A stretch of 64,000 nt of DNA from RI-153 sp963721725 (GCA_963721725.1 CAVRLX010000016.1:682001-746000), one strand, 5' to 3'; shown: positions 34,680-44,058, counted from the stretch's first letter. The notes: generated by a model from the sequence alone, not told the origin. Numbers and translations: made by a program.

Positions 34680-35522
34680 ATGGAGAACCATATCTTGCTG
34701 TACCCTATTACGCAGACCGCCCCCCTCGATCCTACCTTGACAGATGCCGTGGTAGAGTTTCTGGGCGTCGAACAAACTCTACCAAGCCTCGCCGTTTTGG
34801 ATCAGTTGGTGGATGCCTACACGCGCCATGTGCCCTGGGAAAGTGCGTTTCGGATCGTCAAACGCGCCCAAACCGCGCACACGGTGGATTGCCCGCGCTG
34901 GCCGCAAGAATTCTGGGCCGACGCGCTGGAACGGGGCGGCGGCGGCACCTGTTTCGAGAGCAACTACGCCTTCTTCAGCCTGTTGCGCGCCCTGGGCTAT
35001 GACGGCTATCTCACCATCAATGATATGGGCAGTATGTGCGGCTGCCACACGGCAATTGTCGTCTATCTCAATGACGAACGCTGGCTGGCCGATGTTGGGA
35101 TCCCGCTTTATGTGCCGATTCCCCTATCCGTGCGCGCCACGGCGCGGGAATCGCGCTTTCACACCTATACGATCACCCCGCAGGGCGATGACATCTACGC
35201 AGTCAGCCGAGATCGCCATCCCAGCCCGACCATTTTCACCCTATTGGATCGCCCCGTCTCCGACGACGCCTATCGCCATGCCGTGACTCAGGACTATGAA
35301 CCGAGCGGCCATTTTCTCAACAGGATCATTGTCACCCGCATCATGGATGATCACGTCTGGCGCTTTAATAGCCGTGTCACACCGCCGCTGCTCGAATCCT
35401 TCGGCGCGCAGCCCACATCCATGCCCGTTTTGAACAACCCCGCTAATATCATCGCTTCCCGCTTTGAGATGGATCGGGAGACGGTGGCGCGGGCGTTTGT
35501 GGCGTTGGGGTTGGAGCCGTGA
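34680..35522 (+). CDS. nat: arylamine N-acetyltransferase
   Basis: Acetyl-CoA-dependent arylamine or N-hydroxyarylamine acetyltransferase. The catalytic Cys-His-Asp triad is visible: Cys in GGGTCFESNYAFFSLLRALGY, His in CGCHTAIVVYL and Asp in WLADVGIP. The 280-residue length fits. The start is uncertain between 34680 and 34644; the frame is open further upstream over the end of the MFS gene. Confidence 0.82.
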   Translation: MENHILLYPITQTAPLDPTLTDAVVEFLGVEQTLPSLAVLDQLVDAYTRHVPWESAFRIVKRAQTAHTVDCPRWPQEFWADALERGGGGTCFESNYAFFSLLRALGYDGYLTINDMGSMCGCHTAIVVYLNDERWLADVGIPLYVPIPLSVRATARESRFHTYTITPQGDDIYAVSRDRHPSPTIFTLLDRPVSDDAYRHAVTQDYEPSGHFLNRIIVTRIMDDHVWRFNSRVTPPLLESFGAQPTSMPVLNNPANIIASRFEMDRETVARAFVALGLEP

Positions 35523-35686
35523 CAATGGACGGAAGATGATGGACGGAGGTTTAGAAGCATCTGACTCATAAGCTTCGTCTATCGTCCTTTCTTCGCAAGA
35601 AACGGGTGGATTGTGAACGCGTGGTTGGCTATACTCTACCCAGTCGATTCTTTTGATCGGCCCAGGAACGGGCGGGGAGGGAACCC

Positions 35687-36574
35687 ATGTTGGCAGTGGC
35701 AGATTCTGTGTTGAGCGAACCTTTTTCTGATGCGGGGCTGTCACAGGCCGCCGATGATTACCGCACGGTGGAGCGCGCCATTCACTACATCAACGCCCAT
35801 TTTCGCCGCCAGCCTACGCTGAACGAAGTGGCGGATCATATCGGGCTGAGCGAATATCACTTTCAGCGCCTCTTTAGCCGTTGGGTGGGGATCAGCCCCA
35901 AGCGCTTCCTGCAATATCTGACCAAAGAGTATGCCAAACAAGCGCTGGCAATGTCGCGGTCCCTTTTGGATGCATCATTGGAGGCCGGTCTGTCGGGGCC
36001 GGGACGGCTGCACGATCTCTTTGTCCACTGCGAGGCGGTGACGCCGGGCGAGTACAAAACCGCGGGCGACGGGCTGACCATCCGCTATGGCGTTCAGCCC
36101 ACGCCCTTTGGCGAAGCGCTGTTGGCGACCACTGAACGCGGTCTCTGTGCCATCAACTTTGTGGGCACATCTGGTGGGAGCAGCGAAATCGCGGAACTTC
36201 ATCAAACGTGGGCGGCGGCTGATTTTGTGGAAGATAGGGAAATCACCGCCGGCTTGGCCGCGCAGATCTTCGCCCCCGACGAAACGATCAAGCCGCTGCA
36301 CCTCTACATCCGCGGCACCAACTGGCAGATCAAAGTGTGGGAGGCGCTGCTGCGCATTCCGCCGGGCACACGCCTGACCTATGGCGATGTGGCTGCCCAG
36401 CTCTGTACACCGGCAGCGGCGCGGGCCGTGGGCAACGCCCTCAACCGCAACCCGCTGGCCTACCTCATCCCCTGTCATCGTGTGGTGCGCCAGAGCGGGT
36501 CTACCGAACACTATCGCTGGGGCACAGAAAGGAAACAGGCCATCCTGGCCTGGGAGGCGGCACGGGCGGGGTAA
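35687..36574 (+). CDS. AraC-type regulator fused to O6-methylguanine-DNA methyltransferase (Ada-like)
   Basis: Residues 25-125 contain the two AraC helix-turn-helix units (LNEVADHIGLSEYHFQRLFSRWVG and the following SLLDASLEAGLSGPGRLHDLF). Residues 130-295 are the alkyltransferase with the acceptor cysteine in NPLAYLIPCHRVVR. The N-terminal zinc domain of classic Ada, which senses methylphosphotriesters, is absent, so induction must work differently. GCGGGGAGGG precedes the ATG. Confidence 0.9.
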   Translation: MLAVADSVLSEPFSDAGLSQAADDYRTVERAIHYINAHFRRQPTLNEVADHIGLSEYHFQRLFSRWVGISPKRFLQYLTKEYAKQALAMSRSLLDASLEAGLSGPGRLHDLFVHCEAVTPGEYKTAGDGLTIRYGVQPTPFGEALLATTERGLCAINFVGTSGGSSEIAELHQTWAAADFVEDREITAGLAAQIFAPDETIKPLHLYIRGTNWQIKVWEALLRIPPGTRLTYGDVAAQLCTPAAARAVGNALNRNPLAYLIPCHRVVRQSGSTEHYRWGTERKQAILAWEAARAG

Positions 36575-36576
36575 CG

Positions 36577-36613
36577 AAAACCCGCCAGGTTTTCTGAAAA
36601 CCTGGCGGGTTTT
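36577..36613. terminator. bidirectional intrinsic terminator
   Basis: A 17-bp perfect stem (AAAACCCGCCAGGTTTT and its complement) with a 3-nt loop and T-run. It lies between the convergent Ada-like and DUF4058 genes. Confidence 0.93.
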
Positions 36614-36619
36614 TTATGT

Positions 36620-37399
36620 CTATTCAGGCGTGAGCAGGGTGGTCACCCACGCTGTTTCGGTCTCGTCCAAGGGGGGCGGCGGGGGTGGCTGCGTATAATC
36701 TATGGACAGATCATAGGCCGCTTCGTCATAGAGGGCACGCAGCACCGCGCCCAGATCCAGCGGCACATCGGCGTCGGGCGCACGCAAGGGCACAGGCAGC
36801 ACAGGCAGTGGATCGGCCAGCGCCACCGGCCAGAGTTGCGCGACATGCCGGGCCGCCCGCGTCAGGGTGATGAGATAGGCCGTGGTCGGGATGCGTGGAT
36901 GTTGTAGCGGGCGCACCCCTCGCCGCAGGAGATCCAATTCCAGCAGGTGAACGCCCGATTCGTGCAATCGATCCCGCTTTTGCCGGTAGGCCGCCAGACC
37001 TGGCTCGCGCTTGTTCACCGGCGAGAGAATCTCAATGCTGGTCACCAACTGGTTCTGCGCCGCGTCCCGGATCTCAACGCTTTTCAGGCGGACTTCCGGT
37101 TTGGCAATCGGGATCTCCAGACGTGCCGGAGTCATGGTCATCGTAGCGAGACTGCCGCCCGCCGCCGAGGGAAGATCGGCTTCGTGCCGCGCCATCATCA
37201 CCTCCACATCGGGGTACATGATGCCGATTTCCGCTTCGGGTGTCTCGTCTTGTACCACCTGAATCTCTATCCGGGCGACATAGCGGGGACGAAGGTAGGG
37301 CGATAGGCGTCGCCGAATTTCTGAAGCCAATGCATGATGCACATCCGGCCACAGGTATCCCTCTAAATAGGGATCCATACCAGGAAAGGGCGAGGGCAT
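36620..37399 (-). CDS. DUF4058-family protein
   Basis: Begins MPSPFPGMDPYLEGYLWPDVHHALASEIRRRL, the DUF4058 hallmark. The core VTSIEILSPVNKREPGLAAYRQKRDRL resembles a PD-(D/E)XK nuclease-like strand pair, as in Uma2 relatives. Function is unknown; these genes are common in Chloroflexota and cyanobacteria. The start at 37399 has GGAGGTAATC upstream. A proline run (PPPPPP) lies near the C-terminus. Confidence 0.88.
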   Translation of the reverse strand: MPSPFPGMDPYLEGYLWPDVHHALASEIRRRLSPYLRPRYVARIEIQVVQDETPEAEIGIMYPDVEVMMARHEADLPSAAGGSLATMTMTPARLEIPIAKPEVRLKSVEIRDAAQNQLVTSIEILSPVNKREPGLAAYRQKRDRLHESGVHLLELDLLRRGVRPLQHPRIPTTAYLITLTRAARHVAQLWPVALADPLPVLPVPLRAPDADVPLDLGAVLRALYDEAAYDLSIDYTQPPPPPPLDETETAWVTTLLTPE

Positions 37400-37495
37400 G
37401 ATTACCTCCACGGGAAAAGGAGCGCAATGCGGTTATGCGCGACTATCCACATTATACAAGCGGCACAAGCCCGCGGCAACCTCTCCCCAAAAGGC

Positions 37496-37614
37496 GGGTG
37501 CAATTCAGATTGGGGCGGATCGACTGGATTCCGGGAATCGACCAAACCGGGCGTGTAAGCCCTTGATTGTCTGGTCGATTCCCGGAATTCTTTGCCCCGA
37601 ACTTGAATTACACT
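37496..37614. mobile_element. 119-bp MITE-like element with 10-bp target duplication
   Basis: The inverted arms include a perfect 17-bp inner pair (ATTCCGGGAATCGACCA at 37528-37544, complement at 37572-37588). The outer imperfect termini are GGTGCAATTCAGATT and its partner AGTGTAATTCAAGTT on the other strand. It is flanked by the direct repeat CCCAAAAGGC at 37486-37495 and 37615-37624. It has no coding capacity. It fills most of the 298-nt gap before the FAD enzyme gene. Confidence 0.75.
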
Positions 37615-37697
37615 CCCAAAAGGCCGAAACCGTGAAGATCTGGTACAATGCCGCCATTCGGACTTTCATCCACCTTTGAATGGGGAGAAATCGTGCT

Positions 37698-39107
37698 ATG
37701 AGCTACGATGCGGTTATCGTGGGCGCTGGCCCGAATGGGCTGGCTGCGGCCATTACCCTTGCGCGTAGTGGCCGCAGCGTGTTGCTAATCGAGGCCAAAG
37801 CCACCATCGGCGGCGGCGCACGTACCAGCGAACTAACCCTGCCCGGCTTCCAGCATGACATCTGTTCCGCCATCCACCCCCTGGGGCTGGGATCGCCTTT
37901 CATGCGCACGCTGCCCTGGGATCAACTAGGCGTAACGTGGCTTCAGCCTGACCTGCCGCTGGCCCATCCGCTGGATGACGGCACAGCCGTGGCGCTGCAC
38001 CGCTCTGTCGCTGAAACCGCCACCTCCATCGGGCGGGATGGCGATACATGGCGCGCGCTGCTGGAGCCTCTGGTCGCAGATTGGGAAAAGCTGGCCCCGG
38101 CGCTTCTTGGGTCCCATCCGCTTTCGCCCCATCTCATCGCCCTAGCCCGCTTTGGCGTTCCCGGCGTACTGCCTGCTGATTGGCTGCCACGGCTGGTCTT
38201 TCGCGAAGAACGGGCACGGGCACTCTTTGCCGGGCTGGCTGCTCACTCCTTTTTGGATTTCGGCCAGCCTTTTTCCAGCGCATTCGGGCTGGTATTGGGG
38301 CTGTTGGGCCACGCTGTGGGCTGGCCCATACCACGTGGTGGTTCGCAAGCCATTGTGGATGGGATGGCGCGCTATTTGCAGGCGTTGGGCGGGGATATTG
38401 TCTGCGGCTGGGAAGTACAGTCGTTGGCTGAACTGCCCAAAAGCCAAACGCTGCTGCTAGATGTGACGCCTCGGCAATTGCTAAAACTGGCCGGGGATCG
38501 CCTGCCCACGGGGTATCGGCGCAGGTTGGAAGGCTACCGTTACGGGCCAGGGGTTTTCAAAATCGATTATGCCCTGAGCGAGCCGGTCCCCTGGGCCGCG
38601 CCAGAATGCCGCCGCGCGGGGACGGTTCACTTGGGCGGCACGCTGGGCGAGATTGCCGCCGCCGAGCGTGCCGCCCATCAGGGCAAATTGAGCGAGCGCC
38701 CATACGTCCTCGTCGCCCAGCAAAGTCTGTTCGACGATAGCCGCGCGCCAGCGGGCAAACAGACGTTATGGGCCTATTGCCACGTTCCCCACGGTTCCAC
38801 CGCCGACCGCTCCGAGGCTATCGAGCGGCAGATCGAACGCTTTGCCCCGGGCTTTCGCCAGACCATTTTGGCCCGCTCTGCGCACAACACGCAGGCCATG
38901 CAAGCCTACAATCCCAACTATATCGGCGGCGACATTAACGGCGGCGTCCAGGACATCCGCCAATTGTGGACGCGTCCACTGTTGCGCTTTCCGCCCTACA
39001 GCACGCCGCTGCCGGGCGTCTTTCTCTGTTCGTCGTCGACGCCACCCGGCGGCGGTGTGCATGGCATGTGCGGTTATCACGCGGCAAAGGCAGCCATGCG
39101 TGCATAG
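37698..39107 (+). CDS. FAD-dependent oxidoreductase, phytoene desaturase-like
   Basis: A 469-residue flavoprotein. The dinucleotide-binding N-terminus is AVIVGAGPNGLAAAITLARSG, with the GGGARTSELTLPGFQHDICSAIHPL block of CrtI/COG1233 proteins and a C-terminal FAD motif (PLPGVFLCSSSTPPGGGVHGMCGYHAA). The carotenoid role is inferred from the family only, and no crtB or other carotenoid gene is adjacent. GGGGAG precedes the ATG at 37698. It ends where the convergent arsA begins its stop. Confidence 0.85.
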   Translation: MSYDAVIVGAGPNGLAAAITLARSGRSVLLIEAKATIGGGARTSELTLPGFQHDICSAIHPLGLGSPFMRTLPWDQLGVTWLQPDLPLAHPLDDGTAVALHRSVAETATSIGRDGDTWRALLEPLVADWEKLAPALLGSHPLSPHLIALARFGVPGVLPADWLPRLVFREERARALFAGLAAHSFLDFGQPFSSAFGLVLGLLGHAVGWPIPRGGSQAIVDGMARYLQALGGDIVCGWEVQSLAELPKSQTLLLDVTPRQLLKLAGDRLPTGYRRRLEGYRYGPGVFKIDYALSEPVPWAAPECRRAGTVHLGGTLGEIAAAERAAHQGKLSERPYVLVAQQSLFDDSRAPAGKQTLWAYCHVPHGSTADRSEAIERQIERFAPGFRQTILARSAHNTQAMQAYNPNYIGGDINGGVQDIRQLWTRPLLRFPPYSTPLPGVFLCSSSTPPGGGVHGMCGYHAAKAAMRA

Positions 39108-40382
39108 TTAGTCCGATGCCCCGCGCAGCCGCGCTTTCAATTGCTCCCAGCGGTTGGGCTGGAGCGTTTGCACAGGCTCCTCGCCCTCGTCGTCGCGCGC
39201 AAAGAGAATATTGAGCCGATCTTCCTCGTAGTTCGCCCCCACAATCTCCAACCGGGCCAACCCAATCGGCAGGGCAATGTTGCGCTTCCAGTTGCCAATC
39301 CGCACAATCAACTCATCCACCACACTGCGATGCAGATCAACTTTGTCGCGCTCCACCATGGGCAGCGGAATGCTGAGCACGTAATGGCCGTTTTGCGGGT
39401 AGATCTTCTGTGGCTCGCCCGTGTAAAAGGCCAGCGCGGGATCACCTTCAACGCCGCGGCCCTGGGGTGGACCAAAGAGGGTTTCGGCGGTGCGGCGCAG
39501 CATAGACTCGCCCACCAACTCTTGTTCAAATAAGGGAATTTTGAAGATGGGCAGCGGCTGAAAAGCCTCTTCCACAAATTCCAGATTGGCCTGTTGCGAA
39601 GCCTTCCACTGGCGGAAATAATCGTCCAACAACTGCTGCGGAAAGATGCGGTTACAGACCACAGCATCCACGGCATAGCCATAGAGGTTGAGATAGGTAT
39701 AGGCGCGCTGGGCCTCTTTGACCACCATTTTTTCGGGGTTGAGCACCAGGCGCATGCTGCTTGTCTTGCCATCGCTAAGCAGCGCGCTGGTTCGCTCCAA
39801 CACGTCCACCAAATCTTCGATGCTCTCGAAAACGTCGTCGTCGGGCAGGGGCATATCGTTGGCAAAGTGTTTCATAAAGGGGCGCGCCAATTGAATCGTC
39901 TTACGTTGGAAGGGGAAGATTTTCTCAATGTACCAGCGCGCCATTTCGGGGAAGCTGAGCAGTTGCAGCGTGGCTCCGGTGGGCGCAGCGTCGATGACAA
40001 TCACGTCGTACTCGCCGCTTTCGGCCAAATGGGTAATCTGCATCAAACTGGCGAGTTCTTCCATGCCGGGCAGCACAGAGGTCTCCTCGGCCACCAGCGC
40101 ATCCATGCCCCGCCACGCGAAAAGAACATTGAGATAATCCTGCACCCGTCCCCAATATTGATCCATTTGGTGGAGCAGATCGATCTCCTGGCCCCACAAG
40201 TTGGGCGCGAGTTCGGTCAATTCATTGCCGATGCGCCGATCAAAGCTATCCCCCAGACTGTGGGCTGGGTCAGTGCTTACCACCACGGTACGATAGCCCA
40301 ACTCGGCACAACGCAGTGCCGTAGCCGCGCTGACACTGGTTTTGCCCACGCCGCCTTTGCCCGTATAGAGTAGAATGCGCAT
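39108..40382 (-). CDS. ArsA/GET3-family ATPase
   Basis: A 424-residue single-domain member. The deviant P-loop is GKGGVGKTS (about residues 8-16), switch I is STDPAHSLGDSF and switch II is VIDAAPTGATLQLL. The C-terminus has an alpha-crystallin-like beta segment (LEIVGANYEEDRLNILFARDDEGE). The arsenite-binding cysteine triad is not obvious, and no arsenic gene is nearby, so a tail-anchored-protein-targeting or other role is as likely as arsenite export. Confidence 0.87.
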   Translation of the reverse strand: MRILLYTGKGGVGKTSVSAATALRCAELGYRTVVVSTDPAHSLGDSFDRRIGNELTELAPNLWGQEIDLLHQMDQYWGRVQDYLNVLFAWRGMDALVAEETSVLPGMEELASLMQITHLAESGEYDVIVIDAAPTGATLQLLSFPEMARWYIEKIFPFQRKTIQLARPFMKHFANDMPLPDDDVFESIEDLVDVLERTSALLSDGKTSSMRLVLNPEKMVVKEAQRAYTYLNLYGYAVDAVVCNRIFPQQLLDDYFRQWKASQQANLEFVEEAFQPLPIFKIPLFEQELVGESMLRRTAETLFGPPQGRGVEGDPALAFYTGEPQKIYPQNGHYVLSIPLPMVERDKVDLHRSVVDELIVRIGNWKRNIALPIGLARLEIVGANYEEDRLNILFARDDEGEEPVQTLQPNRWEQLKARLRGASD

Positions 40383-40510
40383 AGACCCCTCGATCTGATC
40401 GATAAAAATGAATCATTTCACAGTGAAATTATAGTGTATTGTACACGATGGGGCGGGTCGCAATTGTGAAATCTGTTTCAATTGAATAGTCAATCGCGTG
40501 TATAAAAAGA

Positions 40511-40542
40511 AAAGGCCGAACAGCAGCGGCTGTCCGGCCTTT
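40511..40542 (-). terminator. intrinsic terminator of the SH3b gene
   Basis: A two-part stem (AAAGGCCG-A-ACAGC / GCTGT-C-CGGCCTTT) is followed on the minus strand by TCTTTTTATA. It lies 16 nt after the SH3b gene stop. Confidence 0.85.
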
Positions 40543-40558
40543 GAGCGTTATCAGTGGA

Positions 40559-41812
40559 TTATGGAATCACAGGCACAGTGGCAGGTGGCGTGGTGAGCAG
40601 TTGCCCAAAGATCCACGAGCCATCTTCCAATTGGAACCAATCCCCGGCGGCATTGCGCCCGGTAATGGTAACCGTGGCTCCGCTGGCAATCGAGCCTGTC
40701 ACGTTAAATGTGGTTCCCGGCCCACTGCGCAGATTGGCAGCTATATTGGTGGTTGTCTGCACCCTGGCGGCGGAAGCTGGCGTGGGCGTTGCGGCATCCG
40801 GTGTAGCCACTTCTGGCACAGCAGCAGACGGCGAAAGCACACTCTGCCCCGCATTGGACCCTTCGGTGATGATGCCCTGGGCATTCACAGCGGGCACAGT
40901 CGTGGCCGCCTCGTTGAGCAGAGCGCCAAAGACCCATGTTCCATCGGCGATCAGATACCAGTTGTCAGTGGCAAATCGACCCACGATAACCACTTCGCTG
41001 TTAGCCGTCACCCCGCCCACATTATCAAAGGTGATGCCTGGCCCAGCGCGCAGATTGGAATCGGAGGTTATTGTGCGTGTCAAGCGCTCGGTGTTTGCCA
41101 GCCCTGGTGTGTTGGTAATCGGCGTCGTTGCCCCCGGCGTGCCACTGGTATCCGCCACAGCAGGTGTCGGCACGATTACCGGCACGTTGGGTTCTTCCAC
41201 CAACACACCGGCAAAGACCCACGTTCCATCATCCAGCAAGAACCATTCGCCGCTGGAATCGCGCCCCACCACCGTCACCGTAGCATCGGCAGCCACCTGC
41301 CCGACGGTATCAAACTCAGTCCCAGGCCCGGAGCGAACATTGGCATCGTTTGCCAGACGCACCTGCACTGGCGCGCCGTCTGCGGGGGCCACCGTCTCGG
41401 TGATTCCGGTTGTATTGGTCAGCGCATTGGCCGCTTGGATCGTGGCTAAAATGCTGGCGCGCGCATCCAACGTGGCAGTGGGCGTGGGCGTCTCCGTGGG
41501 GAGATCTGGCGTCGGCGTCTCAGTGGGCGGTTCGGGGCTGGGTGTTTCCGTGGGCGGCTCAGGCGTGGCAGTGTCCATTGCCACCACCTCTGGCTCGCCC
41601 GCCACCTCTTCCGTCGGCACAGGCAGAAGATCAGCGATGCCAGGAAGCTGGCTGACGTCAATGTTATACTGTTCCATCAAGAGGGTAACTTCAGGCGGGA
41701 TATAGGCCATCGGATCCCATAAATTCAGCGCGGCTGCCCCAATCGCAAGGGGCGGACTTAGCCAGACAATACTGACAAGCACCGCTACGATCACGGCTAA
41801 TGCTCTTTTCAT
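40559..41812 (-). CDS. exported protein with three SH3b repeats
   Basis: A 417-residue protein with a signal peptide (MKRALAVIVAVLVSIVWLSPPLAIGAAA). A Thr/Pro/Glu-rich spacer follows (repeats of PPTETPTP) and then three bacterial SH3 modules, each with NVRSGPGT or N-LRxGPGx, then V-x-G-R and a W-containing end (GEWFLLDDGTWVFAG, DNWYLIADGTWVFGA, GDWFQLEDGSWIFGQ). It probably binds cell wall or extracellular material. GGGGG precedes the ATG. Confidence 0.88.
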   Translation of the reverse strand: MKRALAVIVAVLVSIVWLSPPLAIGAAALNLWDPMAYIPPEVTLLMEQYNIDVSQLPGIADLLPVPTEEVAGEPEVVAMDTATPEPPTETPSPEPPTETPTPDLPTETPTPTATLDARASILATIQAANALTNTTGITETVAPADGAPVQVRLANDANVRSGPGTEFDTVGQVAADATVTVVGRDSSGEWFLLDDGTWVFAGVLVEEPNVPVIVPTPAVADTSGTPGATTPITNTPGLANTERLTRTITSDSNLRAGPGITFDNVGGVTANSEVVIVGRFATDNWYLIADGTWVFGALLNEAATTVPAVNAQGIITEGSNAGQSVLSPSAAVPEVATPDAATPTPASAARVQTTTNIAANLRSGPGTTFNVTGSIASGATVTITGRNAAGDWFQLEDGSWIFGQLLTTPPATVPVIP

Positions 41813-42104
41813 AGACCCCCTGGCCTTTCCCGGTTTGGTTTGAACAATGGTGAACCCTGCGGGACAGACGACTTTTTGCCGCCCCCAGAGGTAGATGTCG
41901 CTTCCGCATCAAAAGTGTAACACAGGTAAGTGAGTACTTCAATTGCCTTTGGCCGATTGAAAACGCTTTTTCTCCGCCACAAAATCGGCCTTTTTGTGGG
42001 CGAAAGTTTGTGAACTTTGTTAACGGGGCTTGACAAAATTCATCTCTTGTGAGAAATTTGTCTATACAAATAATCAATATTGAATCAAGGCTAAAGGAGT
42101 TGTT
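41813..42104. other. intergenic region without a recognised gene
   Basis: The 292 nt between divergent genes contain a 6-bp inverted repeat (AAAGTTTGTGAACTTT, 42003-42018) and TTGACA at 42030-42035 with no good -10 box at normal spacing. Nothing else is recognised. Confidence 0.5.
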
Positions 42105-42517
42105 ATGGCAGTTCAAGTCCAACGTTCGCAATCATGGGGAGCGCTCCTCATGGCCGGTTTGATTGGCGGCGTGATTGCGGCTATTCTTAATTTGGTTATC
42201 TATTTTATCGGCGGCATGGCTGTGGGGGAGATGACCGTAGCCATGCCGCCGGATATGGCACAGACCCCCTTGCCGTGGTTTATGGTGGTGATCGCGTCCA
42301 TTGTGCCCGGCTTGATTGCCGCCGTGGTGTTGGGGGTCATGCGCCGATTTTTGCCCAATGCCGAGCGCACGTTTCAAATTGTGGCGGTGGTGTTGGTGCT
42401 GATTTCGCTCTTCCCCCCTTTGGGCAGGCTAGCAACACAGGTACAGCGATTGTCCTCGTTGTCATGCACATTGTGGCAGCGGCAGCTATTCTCTGGTCGC
42501 TGACCGTACGCTCTTGA
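42105..42517 (+). CDS. four-helix membrane protein, DUF6069-like (one frameshift)
   Basis: A small membrane protein of about 137 residues with four hydrophobic segments: LMAGLIGGVIAAILNLVIYFI, WFMVVIASIVPGLIAAVVLG, FQIVAVVLVLISLF and, after the shift, AIVLVVMHIVAAAAILW. The frame breaks near 42424; here one base appears to be missing rather than added. The downstream frame ends at 42517. Family assignment is tentative. AAAGGAG precedes the ATG. The acetyltransferase gene follows 7 nt later. Confidence 0.65.
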
Positions 42518-42524
42518 GGAACCT

Positions 42525-42806
42525 ATGACAGACACTTACACCGTCGTGGAGAATATCGACAAAAGCCAGTTTGAGGTGCAACTTGGCTCGGATCTGGCGC
42601 TGGCCCAATATCGACTGCGCGGCGATGCCATCATCCTTACGCATACCGAAGTGCCCTCGGCCTTTGAGGGCAAAGGCGTGGGCAGCGCGCTGGCAAAGGC
42701 CGCTTTGGATCATGCGCGCGAAGAAGGGCTGACCGTCGTTCCGCTTTGTCCCTTTATTGCCAGCTACATCAAGCGCCATCCTGAATACGCTGACCTTGTA
42801 AAGTAA
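42525..42806 (+). CDS. small GNAT-family acetyltransferase (YjdJ/COG2388 type)
   Basis: A 93-residue single-domain protein. ILTHTEVPSAFEGKGVGSALAKAALDHAREEGLTVVPLCPFIASYIKRHPEYADLV matches the compact COG2388 GNAT group, whose members acetylate unknown or small substrates. The acetyl-CoA loop is EGKGVGSAL. It is followed 20 nt later by a strong terminator. Confidence 0.9.
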   Translation: MTDTYTVVENIDKSQFEVQLGSDLALAQYRLRGDAIILTHTEVPSAFEGKGVGSALAKAALDHAREEGLTVVPLCPFIASYIKRHPEYADLVK

Positions 42807-42825
42807 GCACCGGATTTGAACTCTG

Positions 42826-42851
42826 GCCCCGCCGTCGAGCGGGGCTTTTTT
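42826..42851 (+). terminator. intrinsic terminator after the GNAT gene
   Basis: GCCCCGC / GCGGGGC stem with a 6-nt loop and six T residues directly after it. Confidence 0.93.
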
Positions 42852-42881
42852 GTTCTCCCCCGTCCGAGTACAATAGCCCGC

Positions 42882-44051
42882 ATGAAACCACTCTTCATTC
42901 TTGCCGATGATCTCACCGGGGCTGCCGATAGCGCGGCGCGTTGTCGCAGTGCCGGTCTGCCCGCCACCATCTATTTGACCACGCCCTCCCTGCCCTTGCC
43001 TGCCGGGGTGATGGCCTTTACCTCTGATTCGCGCCATCTGACCGCCGCTGCCGCCGCGACGCGTGTTCGTCAGGTCAGCGCGCCGCTTTGTGATCAAGAG
43101 GCAGTCTGGTACAAAAAGATCGATTCCACGCTGCGTGGCAACATTGGCAGCGAATTGGATGCCTTGCTCGATCTTTTGAATTTGCCCTGCGCCGTGATTT
43201 GCCCGGCCTTCCCTGCCCAAGGGCGCGGTCTGCGCGATGGCTATCTGGCTGCGCCTTCGATTCCCGCGCAGACGTTGCATCTGCCCACGCTGCTGCGCGC
43301 CCAAAGCCGATACCCCGTGGCCGAGATCTCCCTTGCCGATCTATGGGCGGGGGATGCCCGCGCTCGCATTCAGACGGCTGCGTCCACAGCGGCGTTGCTT
43401 GTGTGCGATGCGATGACCGACGCCGATCTGGCGCAGATTGTGCAGCTCGTGGCCGATGTGATCCAAACGACGTTGCTGTGTGGCAGCGCAGGATCGGTGG
43501 GGGCTTGGGTGAGGCAGGGTGGCGAGGCCGCAAATCAGGCCAGTGCGCAGACTGAGCAGGCCAGCGCGCAGACGGTAATCGTGATGGGCAGCGGCAGCGA
43601 AATGGCCCATCGACAGGTGGCTGCGCTGTGCAAGGATGCCAATGTGCTGTGCGAAGTGGTGACGCAAAACCATGACGCTGAAAGTGTGGATCGTTGTGTG
43701 GCTGCAAATCGGGCGGTGACGCTGGTGCAATTGCCGCCGCCCGCCGCAGGAATGTCGCTGGACGGCCCTCAGGCGCGAGGATGGGCCGACCGTCTGGCTG
43801 AGATCGCTGTCGCCGTGGTACAAAAAATGCAGCCCACACGGCTGATTCTCACCGGCGGCGATACGGCGATTAACGTGCTGACGCGCCTGGGGATCGGCTA
43901 TCTCACCGTGTTGGCAGAAGTGCTGCCAGGGATGCCGCTTTGTCTGGGCACAGCCGCCAACGGGCGCACGTATCAGGTGATCATGAAACCGGGCAGCTTT
44001 GGCGATGAGCAAACGTTGGTTGAGTTGGCGCAGAAGGGGACGATGGACTAA
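42882..44051 (+). CDS. four-carbon acid sugar kinase family protein (DUF1537, OtnK-like)
   Basis: An ATP-dependent sugar-acid kinase of about 389 residues. Signatures are FILADDLTGAADSAAR (N-terminal substrate domain), YKKIDSTLRGNIGSELDAL, and the C-terminal nucleotide domain with LILTGGDTAINVLTRLG and MKPGSFGDEQTLVELA. The usual partner (OtnI, PdxA2 or DUF3420-type dehydrogenase) is not adjacent, so the exact substrate is unclear. The start at 42882 is chosen because the protein then begins with the conserved core. Confidence 0.88.
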   Translation: MKPLFILADDLTGAADSAARCRSAGLPATIYLTTPSLPLPAGVMAFTSDSRHLTAAAAATRVRQVSAPLCDQEAVWYKKIDSTLRGNIGSELDALLDLLNLPCAVICPAFPAQGRGLRDGYLAAPSIPAQTLHLPTLLRAQSRYPVAEISLADLWAGDARARIQTAASTAALLVCDAMTDADLAQIVQLVADVIQTTLLCGSAGSVGAWVRQGGEAANQASAQTEQASAQTVIVMGSGSEMAHRQVAALCKDANVLCEVVTQNHDAESVDRCVAANRAVTLVQLPPPAAGMSLDGPQARGWADRLAEIAVAVVQKMQPTRLILTGGDTAINVLTRLGIGYLTVLAEVLPGMPLCLGTAANGRTYQVIMKPGSFGDEQTLVELAQKGTMD

Positions 44052-44058
44052 AGACGAT

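Noticed and set aside
42030..42060. Promoter before the DUF6069-like gene
   Set aside because: TTGACA is present but no acceptable -10 hexamer lies 16-18 nt downstream.
42805..42851. tRNA-like sequence near TTTGAACTCTGGCCCCGCC
   Set aside because: It does not fold as a cloverleaf; the GC-rich part is a simple terminator with a T-run.
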